38,742 nt of DNA from assembly GCA_946491735.1 (NCBI GenBank), contig CAMLYK010000005.1:1-38742 (forward strand), given 5' to 3'. Below are positions 17,885 through 29,143 of this stretch, one piece after another (the stretch's first letter is position 1; each line of letters opens with the position of its first letter). A program made the position numbers and the translations under genes. Under the pieces are notes generated by a model. It saw nothing but the letters and a program-made list of their open reading frames with translations, searched no databases and was not told the DNA's origin. Source of the stretch: an uncultured Clostridia bacterium. GTDB lineage: Bacteria; Bacillota; Clostridia; Christensenellales; UBA1242.

Positions 17885-18508
17885 ATGGCGAAACTAAAAG
17901 TTTATAATATGAAGAAAGAGGCGGTTGGCGATATTAGTCTGAACGATTTAGTGTTCGATGCAGACTATAACGAACCACTTATTCATCAAGTGGTTGTAGC
18001 ATTGCACAACAACGCAAGACAAGGAACAAAATCAACTCTTACTCGTAGCGAAGTTAATGCTAGTAAGAAGAAATTATACAGACAAAAAGGTACTGGTGGT
18101 GCTCGTCATGATGAACGTAGTGCTCCACAATTCGATGGTGGCGGTGTAGTATTCGCTCCAAAACCACGTGATTTTAGTCAAAAGATTAATAAGAAGATGA
18201 GAGATATAGCATTTTCATCTGCATTATCACAAAAAATCAGACAAAACGAAGTGTTCATTCTAGATGAAGTAAAATTTGCTGACAACAAAACCAAGAGTGC
18301 TAGCGAATTCTTAAAGACATTTGGTTTGAATAAACGTACTATGATTTTAACTAATGGAAAAGATGAGGGCGTAATAAGAGCAACTGGAAATATTCAAAAA
18401 GTTAGTTGTGAAGATGTTATGCTACTCAATGTGGCACAAGTAGTAGAAAACACATATTTAGTGTTCACAAAAGATGCAATTAAGAAATTAGAGGAGGCAT
18501 ACGTATAA
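17885..18508 (+). CDS. rplD: 50S ribosomal protein L4
   Basis: NNARQGTKSTLTRSEV, RQKGTGGARH. Confidence 0.98.
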   Translation: MAKLKVYNMKKEAVGDISLNDLVFDADYNEPLIHQVVVALHNNARQGTKSTLTRSEVNASKKKLYRQKGTGGARHDERSAPQFDGGGVVFAPKPRDFSQKINKKMRDIAFSSALSQKIRQNEVFILDEVKFADNKTKSASEFLKTFGLNKRTMILTNGKDEGVIRATGNIQKVSCEDVMLLNVAQVVENTYLVFTKDAIKKLEEAYV

Positions 18509-18810
18509 TGAAAGCGCAAGAAATAATCTTGGAGCCGATTATGACTGAAAAGTCGTACGCTGGCTTCCCAAACAAAGTGTATACATTTAAAGTTAATGTA
18601 AATGCAAACAAAGTGGAAATCAAAAAAGCAGTTGAAGAATTGTTTGAAGTTCAAGTTGAACGTGTGAATACTGTAAACTGCAAAGGAAAAGAAAAATCAA
18701 GAAATACAAAACAAGGTCGAGTGACTGGTCGAACGAGCGATTACAAGAAAGCAATTGTTTTCTTGAAACCTGAATCAAAGGCTATCGCATTCTTCGAGAG
18801 TTTGAACTAA
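18508..18810 (+). CDS. rplW: 50S ribosomal protein L23 (overlaps rplD stop, TAATG)
   Basis: PIMTEKSYAGFPNKVYTFKVNVNANKVEIKKAVEELF. Confidence 0.97.
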   Translation: MKAQEIILEPIMTEKSYAGFPNKVYTFKVNVNANKVEIKKAVEELFEVQVERVNTVNCKGKEKSRNTKQGRVTGRTSDYKKAIVFLKPESKAIAFFESLN

Positions 18811-18822
18811 AAGGAGTAGATT

Positions 18823-19659
18823 ATGGCGATAAGAAAGATAAAACCTACATCTGCCGGCAGTAGATTCAAAACCTACAAGACATATGATGAATTGACAAAA
18901 GATGCAGTAGCACCAAAGTCATTGCTGACAGAAGTTAAAAAGACAGGCGGTCGTAATGCTCAGGGTAAAATAACCGTTCGTAATATTGGTGGCGCTAATA
19001 GACGCAAATATAGAAAAATTGATTTCAAACGTAATAAAGATGGAATCATGGCAAAAGTTGAAAGTATCCAATACGACCCAAACAGAACAGCATATATTGC
19101 ATTGTTGACATATGCTGATGGTGAAAAGAGATTTATCCTTGCTCCAAAGGGACTTAATGTTGGAGATAGGGTTATGAGCGGAACTGGCGCTGAAATTAAG
19201 CCAGGTAATGCACTTGAATTGAAAGATATTCCGCTAGGTGCTATTGTTCACAATATTGAATTGCAACCAGGTAAAGGTGGACAGATGGCTAGAAGTGCGG
19301 GTATGTCTGCTCAACTTATGGCAAAAGAAGGCGCATACGCAACTTTGCGCTTACCTTCTGGCGAAATGAGAAAAGTACTTGCTGTGTGCCGTGCTACTAT
19401 CGGTACAATCGGTAATGAAGAAAATGAAATCGTATCCCTTGGCAAAGCTGGACGTAAACGTCACTTAGGTGTTAGACCATCAGTGCGTGGTTCTGCGATG
19501 AACCCAGTTGACCACCCACATGGTGGTGGTGAAGGTAAATCACCAGTTGGTCACGCAGGTCCTGTCACTCCTTGGGGTAAACCAGCTCTTGGATACAAGA
19601 CTAGAAAACATAAAAAGGCTAGTGACAAATTGATTGTCAAGAGAGCCAAAGCTAAGTAG
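18823..19659 (+). CDS. rplB: 50S ribosomal protein L2
   Basis: [28 protein letters not shown]. Confidence 0.99.
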   Translation: MAIRKIKPTSAGSRFKTYKTYDELTKDAVAPKSLLTEVKKTGGRNAQGKITVRNIGGANRRKYRKIDFKRNKDGIMAKVESIQYDPNRTAYIALLTYADGEKRFILAPKGLNVGDRVMSGTGAEIKPGNALELKDIPLGAIVHNIELQPGKGGQMARSAGMSAQLMAKEGAYATLRLPSGEMRKVLAVCRATIGTIGNEENEIVSLGKAGRKRHLGVRPSVRGSAMNPVDHPHGGGEGKSPVGHAGPVTPWGKPALGYKTRKHKKASDKLIVKRAKAK

Positions 19660-19668
19660 GAGTAGTTT

Positions 19669-19947
19669 ATGAGTAGAAGTTTGAAGAAAAAACCATTCGT
19701 GGAAGAAAAGTTGATGCAACGTATTACTGAAATGAATGAAAAGAATGAGAAAAAAGCCATCAAAACATGGTCTCGTTCAAGCACTATCTATCCAGAATTC
19801 GTAGGGCACACAATCGCTGTACACAATGGTAAAAAACATATACCTGTATATTGCACAGTGGACATGGTAGGTCACAAGTTGGGAGAATTTGCTCCAACTC
19901 GTACCTTCAAAGGACACAAACAAAAAGATGCAAAGGGTAAAAAGTAG
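19669..19947 (+). CDS. rpsS: 30S ribosomal protein S19
   Basis: [44 protein letters not shown]. Confidence 0.99.
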   Translation: MSRSLKKKPFVEEKLMQRITEMNEKNEKKAIKTWSRSSTIYPEFVGHTIAVHNGKKHIPVYCTVDMVGHKLGEFAPTRTFKGHKQKDAKGKK

Positions 19948-19956
19948 GAGTGAACT

Positions 19957-20349
19957 ATGGCAAAGAGAATTAGAGAAAAATCAGAAAAAATCAAAGCAGT
20001 TAAAGACACTCGTCCATATGCTTGTGTTCGTCACGTTCGTCTTTCTCCTACAAAGGCAAAGATTGTTATCGACACAGTACGTGGTAAGAGTTATGATGAT
20101 GCAGTGGCAATTTTATCTAATATGCCACAAGATGCAGCAGCGATTCTTTTAAAAGTGGTTAAATCTGCTGGTGCAAATGCTGAGCACAACAAGGGAATGA
20201 ATGTTCATGATTTGAAGTTGGCAGAAGTTATCTTAGGTGCAGGTCCTACACGAGTAAATAAAGTTTATTTCCGTGGTAAAGCACATGGCGCTGATAGAAT
20301 TGTCACAAGAACTAGTCACATTAAAGTTGTGCTAGATGTAAAGGAGTAG
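19957..20349 (+). CDS. rplV: 50S ribosomal protein L22
   Basis: RLSPTKAKIVIDTVRGKSYDDAVAIL; RGKAHGADRIVTRTSHI. Confidence 0.97.
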   Translation: MAKRIREKSEKIKAVKDTRPYACVRHVRLSPTKAKIVIDTVRGKSYDDAVAILSNMPQDAAAILLKVVKSAGANAEHNKGMNVHDLKLAEVILGAGPTRVNKVYFRGKAHGADRIVTRTSHIKVVLDVKE

Positions 20350-20353
20350 AAGT

Positions 20354-21028
20354 ATGGGACAAAAAGTTAATCCGAATGGAATGAGAATTGGTATCAACAA
20401 GACTTGGAATTCTTTTTGGTACATAGACAAGAAAAATATAGCAAAAAACATTAAGGAAGATAACGTTATCCGTAACTATATCCTTAAAGAATATAAAAGT
20501 TGTGCAATCTCTAACGTTTTGATTGAAAGGACAAATGATTCAATCACTGTGACAATCACAACTGCAAAACCTGGTGTTTTGATTGGTCAAAAAGGTGCAG
20601 GAGTTGAAGCATTAAAGAAAAACGTTGAGAAGATGACAGATGCAAAGAAAGTCAACGTGAATATCGTTGAACAAAAAAATCCAGACTTGGATGCAAAATT
20701 GGTAGCAGAATCAATTGCTAGTCAACTAGAAAAACGTGCTCAATTCAGACGTGTTATGAAATCTGCTATGCAAAGAGTGATGAGAGCGGGCGCTGTCGGC
20801 GTAAAGACTATGGTGTCAGGTCGTCTTGACGGTGCTGAAATCGCTCGTAGTGAACACTACCACGAAGGTTCACTTCCTCTTCACACAATCAGAGCAAACA
20901 TCGATTATGCGTGTACAGAAGCTCACACAACTTTCGGTGTTTTAGGTGTTAAAGTGTGGATTAATAAGGGTGAAATTTTGGGTAAAGTTTCTCAAAGTTC
21001 AGTAAATCACAAGAAAGGAGAAAACTAA
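20354..21028 (+). CDS. rpsC: 30S ribosomal protein S3
   Basis: [47 protein letters not shown]. Confidence 0.99.
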   Translation: MGQKVNPNGMRIGINKTWNSFWYIDKKNIAKNIKEDNVIRNYILKEYKSCAISNVLIERTNDSITVTITTAKPGVLIGQKGAGVEALKKNVEKMTDAKKVNVNIVEQKNPDLDAKLVAESIASQLEKRAQFRRVMKSAMQRVMRAGAVGVKTMVSGRLDGAEIARSEHYHEGSLPLHTIRANIDYACTEAHTTFGVLGVKVWINKGEILGKVSQSSVNHKKGEN

Positions 21029-21029
21029 T

Positions 21030-21461
21030 ATGTTAATGCCTAAGAGAGAAAAGAGAAGAAAGCAACACCGTGGTCGTATGACAGGTCGTGCTATTCGTGG
21101 AAGCAAAGTGACATATGGAGATTACGGTCTTCAAGCTACTGAACCATGTTGGATCACACCTAACCAACTTGAAGCAGCACGTGTTGCTATCAACAGATAT
21201 ATGAAACGTGGTGGAAAACTTTGGATAAAAGTGTTCCCACATAAACCTATTACTAAAAAACCTGCCGACACTCGTATGGGTAGCGGTAAAGGTGCACAGG
21301 TCGGTCACGTAGCAGTTGTTAAACGTGATAGAGTTATTATTGAAGTGAGCGGACCAAGCGAAGAAATTTGTCTTGAAGCACTTAGACTCGCTTCACATAA
21401 ACTTCCTTGTAAGACTAGAGTAGTCTATAAGGAAAAAGGCGGTGAAAACAATGAAGAATAA
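21030..21461 (+). CDS. rplP: 50S ribosomal protein L16
   Basis: [36 protein letters not shown]. Confidence 0.98.
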   Translation: MLMPKREKRRKQHRGRMTGRAIRGSKVTYGDYGLQATEPCWITPNQLEAARVAINRYMKRGGKLWIKVFPHKPITKKPADTRMGSGKGAQVGHVAVVKRDRVIIEVSGPSEEICLEALRLASHKLPCKTRVVYKEKGGENNEE

Positions 21462-21648
21462 TTATAGAGAACTATCAATTCAGGAGTTGACAGCAGAGGA
21501 GAGCAAACTAAGAAGCGAATTATTCAATCTTAGATTTCAACTCAAAGTTGGTCAACTTACTGATACATCAAGAATCAGAATTGTTCGAAAGAACATCGCT
21601 AGGGTAAAAACTGCCCTAAAAGAAAAAATGGCTGGAACAAAGGAGTAA
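21451..21648 (+). CDS. rpmC: 50S ribosomal protein L29 (ATG 21451 preferred over GTG 21442; overlaps rplP)
   Basis: [31 protein letters not shown]. Confidence 0.95.
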   Translation: MKNNYRELSIQELTAEESKLRSELFNLRFQLKVGQLTDTSRIRIVRKNIARVKTALKEKMAGTKE

Positions 21649-21651
21649 TGT

Positions 21652-21912
21652 ATGGAAAGTAAAGTAGTAAACCGCAAGACGATTCAAGGTGTTGTTGTTT
21701 CTGACAAAATGGACAAGACCATTACTGTTTTGGTCACCAGCAAGAAAAGACACCCTATATACAAAAAATATATGACTTATACAAAGAAATATAAAGCTCA
21801 CGATGAGAAGAATGAAGCACATGTTGGCGACACAGTTTTAATAGTTGAAACTCGTCCACTAAGCAAGGATAAATATTTTAGACTTCTTTCTATCGTCGAG
21901 AGAGCGAAGTAG
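21652..21912 (+). CDS. rpsQ: 30S ribosomal protein S17
   Basis: [21 protein letters not shown]. Confidence 0.98.
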   Translation: MESKVVNRKTIQGVVVSDKMDKTITVLVTSKKRHPIYKKYMTYTKKYKAHDEKNEAHVGDTVLIVETRPLSKDKYFRLLSIVERAK

Positions 21913-21921
21913 GAGGCAGAT

Positions 21922-22290
21922 ATGATACAACCATTATCAAGATTAAAAGTTGCCGACAACTCTGGTGCCAAAGAAATTATGTGTATCCGTTGTCTAGGTG
22001 GCTCAGTTAGAAAATTTGCAAATATTGGCGATATCATCGTTGCTTCTGTTAAAAAAGCTGATCCAGATGGAAAGGTTAAAAAAGGCGATGTGGTTATGGC
22101 AGTTATTGTTCGTTCTAAAAAGGGCGTGCAAAGACCAGACGGTAGTTCAATCAAATTTGATGAAAATGCTGCTGTAATTATTGATAAACAAAAGGCTCCA
22201 AGAGGTACTCGTGTATTTGGACCTATTGCAAGAGAACTTCGTGCTAAGGGATTTACTCAAATTATCTCACTAGCACCAGAAGTATTATAG
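21922..22290 (+). CDS. rplN: 50S ribosomal protein L14
   Basis: [28 protein letters not shown]. Confidence 0.99.
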   Translation: MIQPLSRLKVADNSGAKEIMCIRCLGGSVRKFANIGDIIVASVKKADPDGKVKKGDVVMAVIVRSKKGVQRPDGSSIKFDENAAVIIDKQKAPRGTRVFGPIARELRAKGFTQIISLAPEVL

Positions 22291-22299
22291 GAGGCAGAG

Positions 22300-22656
22300 A
22301 TGAAGTATAGTATAAAAAAGGGCGATAACGTACTTGTACTTGCAGGGAAAGATGCAGGCAAAACTGGTGAAGTGCTAGAAATTGATAGACAAGTAGGAAA
22401 AGTCGTTGTCGCTAATGTCAATATTCAATCACATCACAAAAAGCCTAGAAATAAGGACGACAAAGGCGGAATTTTGAAATCTGAAGGAGCTATTGATATC
22501 AGTAATGTTCAAATCATCTGCCCAACATGCAAAAAGGCAACTCGTGTTGCTCACTCTGTAGACGGAGATGTAAAATCACGTATCTGCAAAAAGTGTGGTG
22601 CTTCACTTGACGTTGTCAAAGCAAAAAAGACTGCTAAGAGCAGTAAAAAGGCATAA
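22300..22656 (+). CDS. rplX: 50S ribosomal protein L24
   Basis: IKKGDNVLVLAGKDAGKTGEVLEI (KOW), C-terminal CPTC..CKKCG. Confidence 0.97.
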   Translation: MKYSIKKGDNVLVLAGKDAGKTGEVLEIDRQVGKVVVANVNIQSHHKKPRNKDDKGGILKSEGAIDISNVQIICPTCKKATRVAHSVDGDVKSRICKKCGASLDVVKAKKTAKSSKKA

Positions 22657-22669
22657 AGGAGTATGACAT

Positions 22670-23224
22670 ATGGAAAAAGAAATTAATAGACGTCATGCAT
22701 ACTATAACGAAGTGGTTAAAAAGGCTTTGCAAGAAAAATTTGGTTATAAAAACGTTATGGAAATACCAAAACTTGACAAAATCGTTTTGAGCCTTCGTCT
22801 AGGTAAAGAAAAAGACAATGCAAAAAGTTTCAACACAGCTGTTGACGAATTGAGTTTGATCGCTGGTCAAAAAGCTGTTGTAACTACTGCAAAAAAATCT
22901 GTTGCAAATTTCAAACTTCGTAAAGGACAAAAGATTGGTGCGAAAGTGACACTTCGTGGCGAAAAAATGTACGAATTCTTTGATAGATTAGTATCAATTG
23001 CACTTCCACGAGTAAGGGACTTCCAAGGACTTAGTACAAAATCTTTTGACGGACGTGGAAATTATAGTTTTGGCGTAAAAGAACAAATCATCTTCCCTGA
23101 AATTATTTATGATAAAATTGATGCTGTGAGAGGATTTGATATAATATTCGTCACAACTGCAAAATCGAACGAAGAAGCACTCGAATTGTTAAAATTGATG
23201 GGTGTTCCGTTCAAGAAAAGATAG
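22670..23224 (+). CDS. rplE: 50S ribosomal protein L5
   Basis: [37 protein letters not shown]. Confidence 0.98.
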   Translation: MEKEINRRHAYYNEVVKKALQEKFGYKNVMEIPKLDKIVLSLRLGKEKDNAKSFNTAVDELSLIAGQKAVVTTAKKSVANFKLRKGQKIGAKVTLRGEKMYEFFDRLVSIALPRVRDFQGLSTKSFDGRGNYSFGVKEQIIFPEIIYDKIDAVRGFDIIFVTTAKSNEEALELLKLMGVPFKKR

Positions 23225-23233
23225 GAGTGAATT

Positions 23234-23419
23234 ATGGCAAGAAAAGCAATGGTAAACAAACAAAAAAGAAAGCAGAAGTTCACAACTCGTGAATACACGA
23301 GATGTTCTATTTGCGGACGTCCACACGCCGTACTTAAGAAATATGGAATTTGCAGAATATGTTTTAGAAATTTAGCTAGCAAAGGTGAAATTCCTGGCGT
23401 TAAGAAGGCTAGTTGGTAA
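23234..23419 (+). CDS. rpsN: 30S ribosomal protein S14, zinc-binding (type Z)
   Basis: 61 aa, CSICGRPH...CRICF. Confidence 0.98.
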   Translation: MARKAMVNKQKRKQKFTTREYTRCSICGRPHAVLKKYGICRICFRNLASKGEIPGVKKASW

Positions 23420-23431
23420 AAGGAGAAGAGT

Positions 23432-23830
23432 ATGTTAAGTATAGACCCTATCGCAGATATGCTTACACGTATTCGCAATGCGAATGCTAACAAGCATGAA
23501 AGTGTGCTTATTCCACAATCAAAAACTAAACTTGCAATCGCTAAAATCTTAAAAGATGAAGGTTTTATAGTTGATTATAAATCTAGTGTTGAAAATGGAA
23601 TTAATATGATTGAAATCACACTAAAATATGGTCCTAATGGAGAAAAAGTTATCCAAGGACTTAAACGAATCAGCAAACCGGGATTAAGAATTTATGCTAA
23701 CACTGAACAATTACCAAGAGTTCTTAACGGTTTAGGAATTGCAATCGTTTCAACCAGCAAGGGCATCATTACAGATAAAGATGCTAGAAAATTAAATGTA
23801 GGCGGCGAAGTGCTTGCCTATGTATGGTAG
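23432..23830 (+). CDS. rpsH: 30S ribosomal protein S8
   Basis: [40 protein letters not shown]. Confidence 0.98.
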   Translation: MLSIDPIADMLTRIRNANANKHESVLIPQSKTKLAIAKILKDEGFIVDYKSSVENGINMIEITLKYGPNGEKVIQGLKRISKPGLRIYANTEQLPRVLNGLGIAIVSTSKGIITDKDARKLNVGGEVLAYVW

Positions 23831-23841
23831 TGAGGTGAGTT

Positions 23842-24387
23842 ATGTCAAGAATTGGAAAATTACCTATCTCAATACCTGCTGGTGTCACAGTTGAAATAAA
23901 AGACAATGTTGTAACTGTTAAAGGAGGAAACACAACCCTCACTCAAGCGTATTCAAAAAATGTTACTGTTGAAGTGAAAGATAATACGATTTTGGTTACT
24001 CGCAATGATGACACAAGAGATTCTAATGCTAAACAAGGCTTGTATCGTCAATTAATCAATAATATGGTTATTGGAGTAAAAGACGGCTTTAAAAAATCTT
24101 TGACGGTTCAAGGAGTCGGTTACAAAATTTCAAAACAAGGTAAAAAATTAGTAATGAATTTGGGATTGAGTCATCCAGTTGAATTTGAAGAAGTGGAAGG
24201 AATCACTCTTGAAGTTCCAGATAACAATACTATATTAGTTAAGGGAGCTAACAAAGAATTGGTTGGCGAAATTGCTGCAAAAATTAGAGCATTAAGACCT
24301 ATCGAACCTTATCATGGTTATGGAATTCACTACACTGATGAACGTGTGATTTTAAAACCTGGTAAGTCGGCAGGTAAGAAAAAGTAG
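23842..24387 (+). CDS. rplF: 50S ribosomal protein L6
   Basis: MSRIGKLPISIPAGV, GVGYK, PYHGYGIHYTDE. Confidence 0.98.
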   Translation: MSRIGKLPISIPAGVTVEIKDNVVTVKGGNTTLTQAYSKNVTVEVKDNTILVTRNDDTRDSNAKQGLYRQLINNMVIGVKDGFKKSLTVQGVGYKISKQGKKLVMNLGLSHPVEFEEVEGITLEVPDNNTILVKGANKELVGEIAAKIRALRPIEPYHGYGIHYTDERVILKPGKSAGKKK

Positions 24388-24398
24388 GAGGTTAAGTT

Positions 24399-24767
24399 AT
24401 GATTAGTAAGGTTAATAAAAATGCTCAACGAGTTAAACGTCATATCAAATTACGTCACGACTTAACAGGTACAAGCATCCGTCCTAGATTGTGTGTATAT
24501 AGGAGTTTGAATCATATTTATGCACAAATTATAGACGATACTAAAGGAAAGACTTTGGTTGCTTGCAATACTACTCAAAAAGAGATACAAGAAAAAGTAA
24601 AAGGTATGACTAATAAAGAACAAGCAAAATTTGTTGGTAGCGAGATCGCTCGTCTTGCCAAGAAGAAAAAGATTGAAGAAGTAGTGTTCGATCGTGGCGG
24701 ATACCTTTATACAGGAAGAGTAAAAGAACTTGCTGACGGTGCTAGAGCCGCTGGCTTGAAATTTTAA
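24399..24767 (+). CDS. rplR: 50S ribosomal protein L18
   Basis: RPRLCVYRSLNHIYAQIIDD, FDRGGYLYTGRVKELADGARAAGL. Confidence 0.98.
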   Translation: MISKVNKNAQRVKRHIKLRHDLTGTSIRPRLCVYRSLNHIYAQIIDDTKGKTLVACNTTQKEIQEKVKGMTNKEQAKFVGSEIARLAKKKKIEEVVFDRGGYLYTGRVKELADGARAAGLKF

Positions 24768-24776
24768 GGAGAAATT

Positions 24777-25295
24777 ATGGCACAACAAAAACGTGAATTT
24801 AGAAAACCAAGGGTTGAAGAAAAAGACGAATTTGACAAGAAGATGCTCGATGTTAGACGTGTAACTAAAGTTGTCAAAGGTGGACGTACTATGCGTTTCT
24901 CTGCTCTTGTTGTAGTTGGAGATAAAAAAGGTAGAGTAGGAATGGGAATTGCTAAAGCTAGCGAAGTGCCTGCTGCTATTGAAAAGGCAACTAAAGCAGC
25001 TAAAAAAGCACTTATCAATGTTCCTATCATCGAAGGCACTATTCCACACGAAACTATCGGTAAATTTGCTAAAACTAGTGTCAAAATGCTCCCTTCTAAA
25101 AAAGGTAGTGGTTTGATCGCTGGTGGTGCTGCTCGTACAGTTTTTGAAATGGCTGGTTTCACTGATATTAGTGCAAAGATTTATGGTTCTACTGATAAAA
25201 TCAACGTGGTTAGAGCAACTTTAAATGGATTGAAAGGTTTGAGGACCAAAGAACAAGTTGCTATGCTACGTGGAAAATCAGTTGAAGAAATATAG
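24777..25295 (+). CDS. rpsE: 30S ribosomal protein S5
   Basis: RVTKVVKGGRTMRFSALVVVGDKKGRVGMGIAKA. Confidence 0.98.
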   Translation: MAQQKREFRKPRVEEKDEFDKKMLDVRRVTKVVKGGRTMRFSALVVVGDKKGRVGMGIAKASEVPAAIEKATKAAKKALINVPIIEGTIPHETIGKFAKTSVKMLPSKKGSGLIAGGAARTVFEMAGFTDISAKIYGSTDKINVVRATLNGLKGLRTKEQVAMLRGKSVEEI

Positions 25296-25303
25296 GAGGA
25301 CTT

Positions 25304-25501
25304 ATGGCAAAGAAACAAGAAAAGACTATCAAAGTGACTTTAGTCAAAAGTGCAACTGGTTTTGACAAACGTCAAGCTAAGATTTTAGAAGCTTTGGGCT
25401 TTAGAAAACTTGGTCAGACAAGAGTCCTTCCAGATAATGATTGCATACGAGGCAGTATCTTCAAAGTAAAACACTTGTTAAAAGTGGAAGAAGACGCATA
25501 A
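25304..25501 (+). CDS. rpmD: 50S ribosomal protein L30
   Basis: [38 protein letters not shown]. Confidence 0.95.
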   Translation: MAKKQEKTIKVTLVKSATGFDKRQAKILEALGFRKLGQTRVLPDNDCIRGSIFKVKHLLKVEEDA

Positions 25502-25512
25502 AGGAGAAAATT

Positions 25513-25959
25513 ATGTATATACACGATTTAAAAAATGCAGAAGGAGAAAAGACCAGCAAAAAAAGACTTGGTAGAGGTATCGGTAGCGGAATTGGTAAAA
25601 CTTCAGGCAAAGGACACAAAGGTCAGAATGCTAGAAGTGGTGGCGGTGTTCGTCCAGGCTTTGAAGGTGGTCAAAATCCATTATATAGAAGAATACCTGC
25701 TCGTGGATTTAGCAATGCTAAGTTCAAAAAAGTGTATTCAGTGGTAAATGTGAGCAGTTTAAACAATTTTGAACCTAACACTACTGTAGATGCTGAAAAA
25801 CTTTTAGAAACAGGCGTTTTGTCAAAAATTGAAAAAGATGGCGTTAAAATTTTAGGCAATGGAGATTTGTCTGTTGCTTTAAAAGTTGTGGCAAATAAAT
25901 TTACCGCACAAGCGAAAGAAAAGATTACAGCACAAGGTGGCAGTGTAGAGGAGGTATAA
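25513..25959 (+). CDS. rplO: 50S ribosomal protein L15 (start reassigned from 25441)
   Basis: [48 protein letters not shown] aaaggagaaaatt. Confidence 0.97.
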   Translation: MYIHDLKNAEGEKTSKKRLGRGIGSGIGKTSGKGHKGQNARSGGGVRPGFEGGQNPLYRRIPARGFSNAKFKKVYSVVNVSSLNNFEPNTTVDAEKLLETGVLSKIEKDGVKILGNGDLSVALKVVANKFTAQAKEKITAQGGSVEEV

Positions 25960-27266
25960 TGTTTAAGACATTAGCTGACGCATTTAAAATCAAAGAAGTA
26001 AGAAACAAGTTGATTTTGACTTTGGTTTTGCTCTTTGTTTATCGTCTAGGCTGTTGGTTGCCAATACCTGGCATAAACAGCGAAGCACTTGGCGTCAATG
26101 TTAAAGGAAGTACATTTTTGAGCTTGCTAAGCTCAGTGAGCGGTGGTGCGCTTGCCCAAGGTTCATTCTTAGCGCTCGGTGTTTCTCCTTATATTACAGC
26201 GTCAATTATCATTCAATTGCTCGCTGCAGTTATTCCTAGTTGGCAACGTCTATCCAAAGAGGGTGCTGACGGAAGAAAGAAAATCAGTTTGTATACAAAG
26301 ATTGCTGCTTTGATTATCGCTCTTGCTCAGGCAATAGGAATCGCAGTAGGATTTGGTACGGCTGGTAGCGCACATATTGAAATATTTGGCGGAAGCGAAG
26401 TGCTATGCTATACATTTATTGTTATCATGCTAGTTGCAGGTGCAATGTTCACTGTATGGCTAGGCGAAAAAATTACAGAAATTGGTATCGGTAATGGTAT
26501 GTCATTATTGATATTTGTAGGTATTCTATCCAGTGCTGCTAGTGCTATTATGGGTAATTTCCAAAACTTATTCGTTGGTGGGGAAACTACTCAGACAGCA
26601 ATTTGGCAATTAGTTTTGTTCCTTGTAGCATTGATTGCAATCTTTGCTCTCGTTGTATTTGTTGACGGCGGAGAACGTAAGGTTGGAGTTCAATATGCAA
26701 AACAAATGAAGGGTAGAAAACTATATGGTGGTCAATCCACCTATATCCCTATTAGAGTGAATGCAAATGGCGTTATGCCAATTATATTTGCAAGTGCTTT
26801 ACTCACTTTCCCACAATTATTGATGAGTATTTTTGATTCAGATTCAAGCAGTGGATTTGTTCAGTGGTGGAATACTTGGATAGGTGCGGGCAGTTGGGTT
26901 TATGCAGTATTGTTGGCACTTTTAATCTTGGCATTTGCATACTTCTATACTATGATAAACTTTGATACTGATGAGATTAGTAGGCAAATTCAACAAAATG
27001 GTGGTTTTATTCCAGGGATTCGTCCAGGAAAACCTACATCACAGTATTTGAGTAGTATCAACAAACGTATAACATTATTTGGTGCTATATTCTTGGCGTT
27101 CATGGCATTGATTCCTACATTGGTATTTACCGGAATTGGTGCAAGCGGATTGAATAGTGCATTCAGTGCTACTGGTATGCTGATTGTCGTTTCGGTTGCG
27201 CTTGAATTCAACAAGCAATTAGAAGCTCAAATGATGATGAAAAATTATAGAGGATTTTTGAAATAG
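25959..27266 (+). CDS. secY: Preprotein translocase subunit SecY (TAATG overlap with rplO)
   Basis: Multi-TM; ALGVSPYITASIIIQLL, GGQSTYIPIRVNANGVMPIIFA, GGFIPGIRPGKPT. Confidence 0.98.
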   Translation: MFKTLADAFKIKEVRNKLILTLVLLFVYRLGCWLPIPGINSEALGVNVKGSTFLSLLSSVSGGALAQGSFLALGVSPYITASIIIQLLAAVIPSWQRLSKEGADGRKKISLYTKIAALIIALAQAIGIAVGFGTAGSAHIEIFGGSEVLCYTFIVIMLVAGAMFTVWLGEKITEIGIGNGMSLLIFVGILSSAASAIMGNFQNLFVGGETTQTAIWQLVLFLVALIAIFALVVFVDGGERKVGVQYAKQMKGRKLYGGQSTYIPIRVNANGVMPIIFASALLTFPQLLMSIFDSDSSSGFVQWWNTWIGAGSWVYAVLLALLILAFAYFYTMINFDTDEISRQIQQNGGFIPGIRPGKPTSQYLSSINKRITLFGAIFLAFMALIPTLVFTGIGASGLNSAFSATGMLIVVSVALEFNKQLEAQMMMKNYRGFLK

Positions 27267-27274
27267 GGGTGAAA

Positions 27275-27889
27275 ATGAATATTGTTCTATTGGGTATTCA
27301 AGGTTCAGGAAAGGGAACATTGGTGCAGGACTTATCAAACAAATTGGACTTTACATTAATTTCAGTCGGTGCATTGCTAAGAGATGAGATTGCAACGGGC
27401 TCAAAACTCGGTAAAATTATCAAATCAAAGACTGATAAAGGTGAATTGGTAGATTTGAGTATTGTCATGGATACAATCAATAAAAAGTTGTCTACAAACA
27501 AAAAATCGATTGTCATTTTTGATGGTTTTCCTAGGAGTAGTGAGCAGGCTGATGAGTTAGATAAAATTTGTAATGTAGACCTTGCAATTTATTTAAATTT
27601 GAAAAAAGAAGATGCACTAAAGCGTATTATGAACAGACTCACTTGTTCAAAATGTGGGAATATCACTACAAGAGTGAAATGTCCAGATTTAATTTGCCCA
27701 GTTTGCAAAGGAAATCTGACAGTACGTAGCGATGACACACCTGAGGTAGTGAATAAACGATTTGAACAATATGAATTGCTTACCTATCCATTAATCGAAA
27801 GATACAGAAAACGTGGAGTTTTGGTAGAAATTGATGCTTCCAAAACTCCAGATGAAGTATTAAAAGCAGTTATGAAGGTAATAAAATGA
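27275..27889 (+). CDS. adk: Adenylate kinase with Cys4-type LID zinc motif (start reassigned from 27269)
   Basis: GIQGSGKGT, DGFPRSSEQ, CSKCG...CPVCKG LID. Confidence 0.92.
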   Translation: MNIVLLGIQGSGKGTLVQDLSNKLDFTLISVGALLRDEIATGSKLGKIIKSKTDKGELVDLSIVMDTINKKLSTNKKSIVIFDGFPRSSEQADELDKICNVDLAIYLNLKKEDALKRIMNRLTCSKCGNITTRVKCPDLICPVCKGNLTVRSDDTPEVVNKRFEQYELLTYPLIERYRKRGVLVEIDASKTPDEVLKAVMKVIK

Positions 27890-28632
27890 ACATAACTATA
27901 AAAAATTCAGAAGAAATAGAAAAGATGCGAAAGGCGGGAAAGATTTTGAAAGAAACGCTTGACCTAATTGAGCAATCGATCTATCCTGGCCAAACCAGTG
28001 CGCACCTTAACGATTTGGCCTATAATTATATTATTTCACAAGGTGCAAAACCTTCCTTTTTAAATTATGAGGGGTTTCCGTACACGATTTGTGCCAGCGT
28101 CAATGCACAGGTGGTGCACGGATTCTGCTCAGATGAACCATTAAAAGATGGAGATATAATCTCCATTGATTGTGGAGTGATTTGGCAAGGTTATCATTCA
28201 GATGCAGCAAGGACATTTGCTGTCGGTAACATATCTATTGAAAAGGCAAAATTAATTGAAGCCACACGACAATCCTTTTTTGAAGGGATCAAAGGAATTA
28301 AAGCGGGCGATAGGATGGGACACATTAGCCATAGAATTCAAGTTTACTTGGAAGAACGTGGCTATGGAGTGGTGCGAGAATTGTGTGGTCATGGTGTGGG
28401 TAAAAAACTGCATGAAGATCCGCAAGTGTTAAACTATGGCAATTATAATTCAGGTGTGGTTTTGCAATCTGGTATGACCTTGGCGATTGAACCAATGTCT
28501 ACTATGGGAAAACGTTATGTGTATTTAGAAGACAATGATTGGACTGTGACAACACAGGACGGACTTGATAGTGCACATTACGAAAACACCGTTCTGATTA
28601 CAGATACGGGTGTGGAAATCTTAACTTTATAG
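27886..28632 (+). CDS. map: Type I methionine aminopeptidase
   Basis: ASVNAQVVHGF, SIDCGVIWQGYHSDAARTF, CGHGVGKKLHEDP; ATGA overlap with adk. Confidence 0.96.
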   Translation: MNITIKNSEEIEKMRKAGKILKETLDLIEQSIYPGQTSAHLNDLAYNYIISQGAKPSFLNYEGFPYTICASVNAQVVHGFCSDEPLKDGDIISIDCGVIWQGYHSDAARTFAVGNISIEKAKLIEATRQSFFEGIKGIKAGDRMGHISHRIQVYLEERGYGVVRELCGHGVGKKLHEDPQVLNYGNYNSGVVLQSGMTLAIEPMSTMGKRYVYLEDNDWTVTTQDGLDSAHYENTVLITDTGVEILTL

Positions 28633-28639
28633 GAGTGTT

Positions 28640-28909
28640 ATGGATACTGAATTTTTAGTGGGAGATATAGTAAAATCACTATCAGGACACGATAAAAATC
28701 GCTTATTTATAGTTACATCTATTGACAAAAATGGATATCTTGATATAATAGATGGTAGATATAGAACTATGGACAAGCCCAAGAGCAAAAATCCAAAACA
28801 CTTAACTAAAGTTGGACATGATGACGAGATAATAAAAAAAATCAATTCATCACTTGCAACTAATGCAGAAATCTATAAAATGATAAAAGTCTATTTGATA
28901 AAGGAGTAA
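28640..28909 (+). CDS. KOW/L14e-like RNA-binding protein of the clostridial spc operon
   Basis: [23 protein letters not shown]...[10 protein letters not shown]; location between map and infA. Confidence 0.75.
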   Translation: MDTEFLVGDIVKSLSGHDKNRLFIVTSIDKNGYLDIIDGRYRTMDKPKSKNPKHLTKVGHDDEIIKKINSSLATNAEIYKMIKVYLIKE

Positions 28910-28910
28910 T

Positions 28911-29132
28911 ATGTCGAAAGAAGACCTTATTGAAGCAGAAGGCGAAGTAATCGAAGTGTTGGGCAATACCAACTTTAAAGTTAAGATTATGAACAACCAT
29001 GTCATCACCGCTTATATCTCTGGTAAATTGCGCACCAATTATATCAAGATATTGGTTGGGGATAAAGTTAAAGTAGAGATGAGTCCGTACGATTTGACCA
29101 AAGGTAGAATCGTGTGGAGAGATAAAAACTAG
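28911..29132 (+). CDS. infA: Translation initiation factor IF-1
   Basis: [23 protein letters not shown].. [31 protein letters not shown]. Confidence 0.96.
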   Translation: MSKEDLIEAEGEVIEVLGNTNFKVKIMNNHVITAYISGKLRTNYIKILVGDKVKVEMSPYDLTKGRIVWRDKN

Positions 29133-29143
29133 AAGGAGAAATT

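Noticed and set aside
24462-25049. 195-aa minus-strand ORF over rplR/rpsE
   Set aside because: Antisense to two certain r-protein genes; Ser/Phe-rich composition expected from reversed Lys/Glu codons; no SD or promoter.
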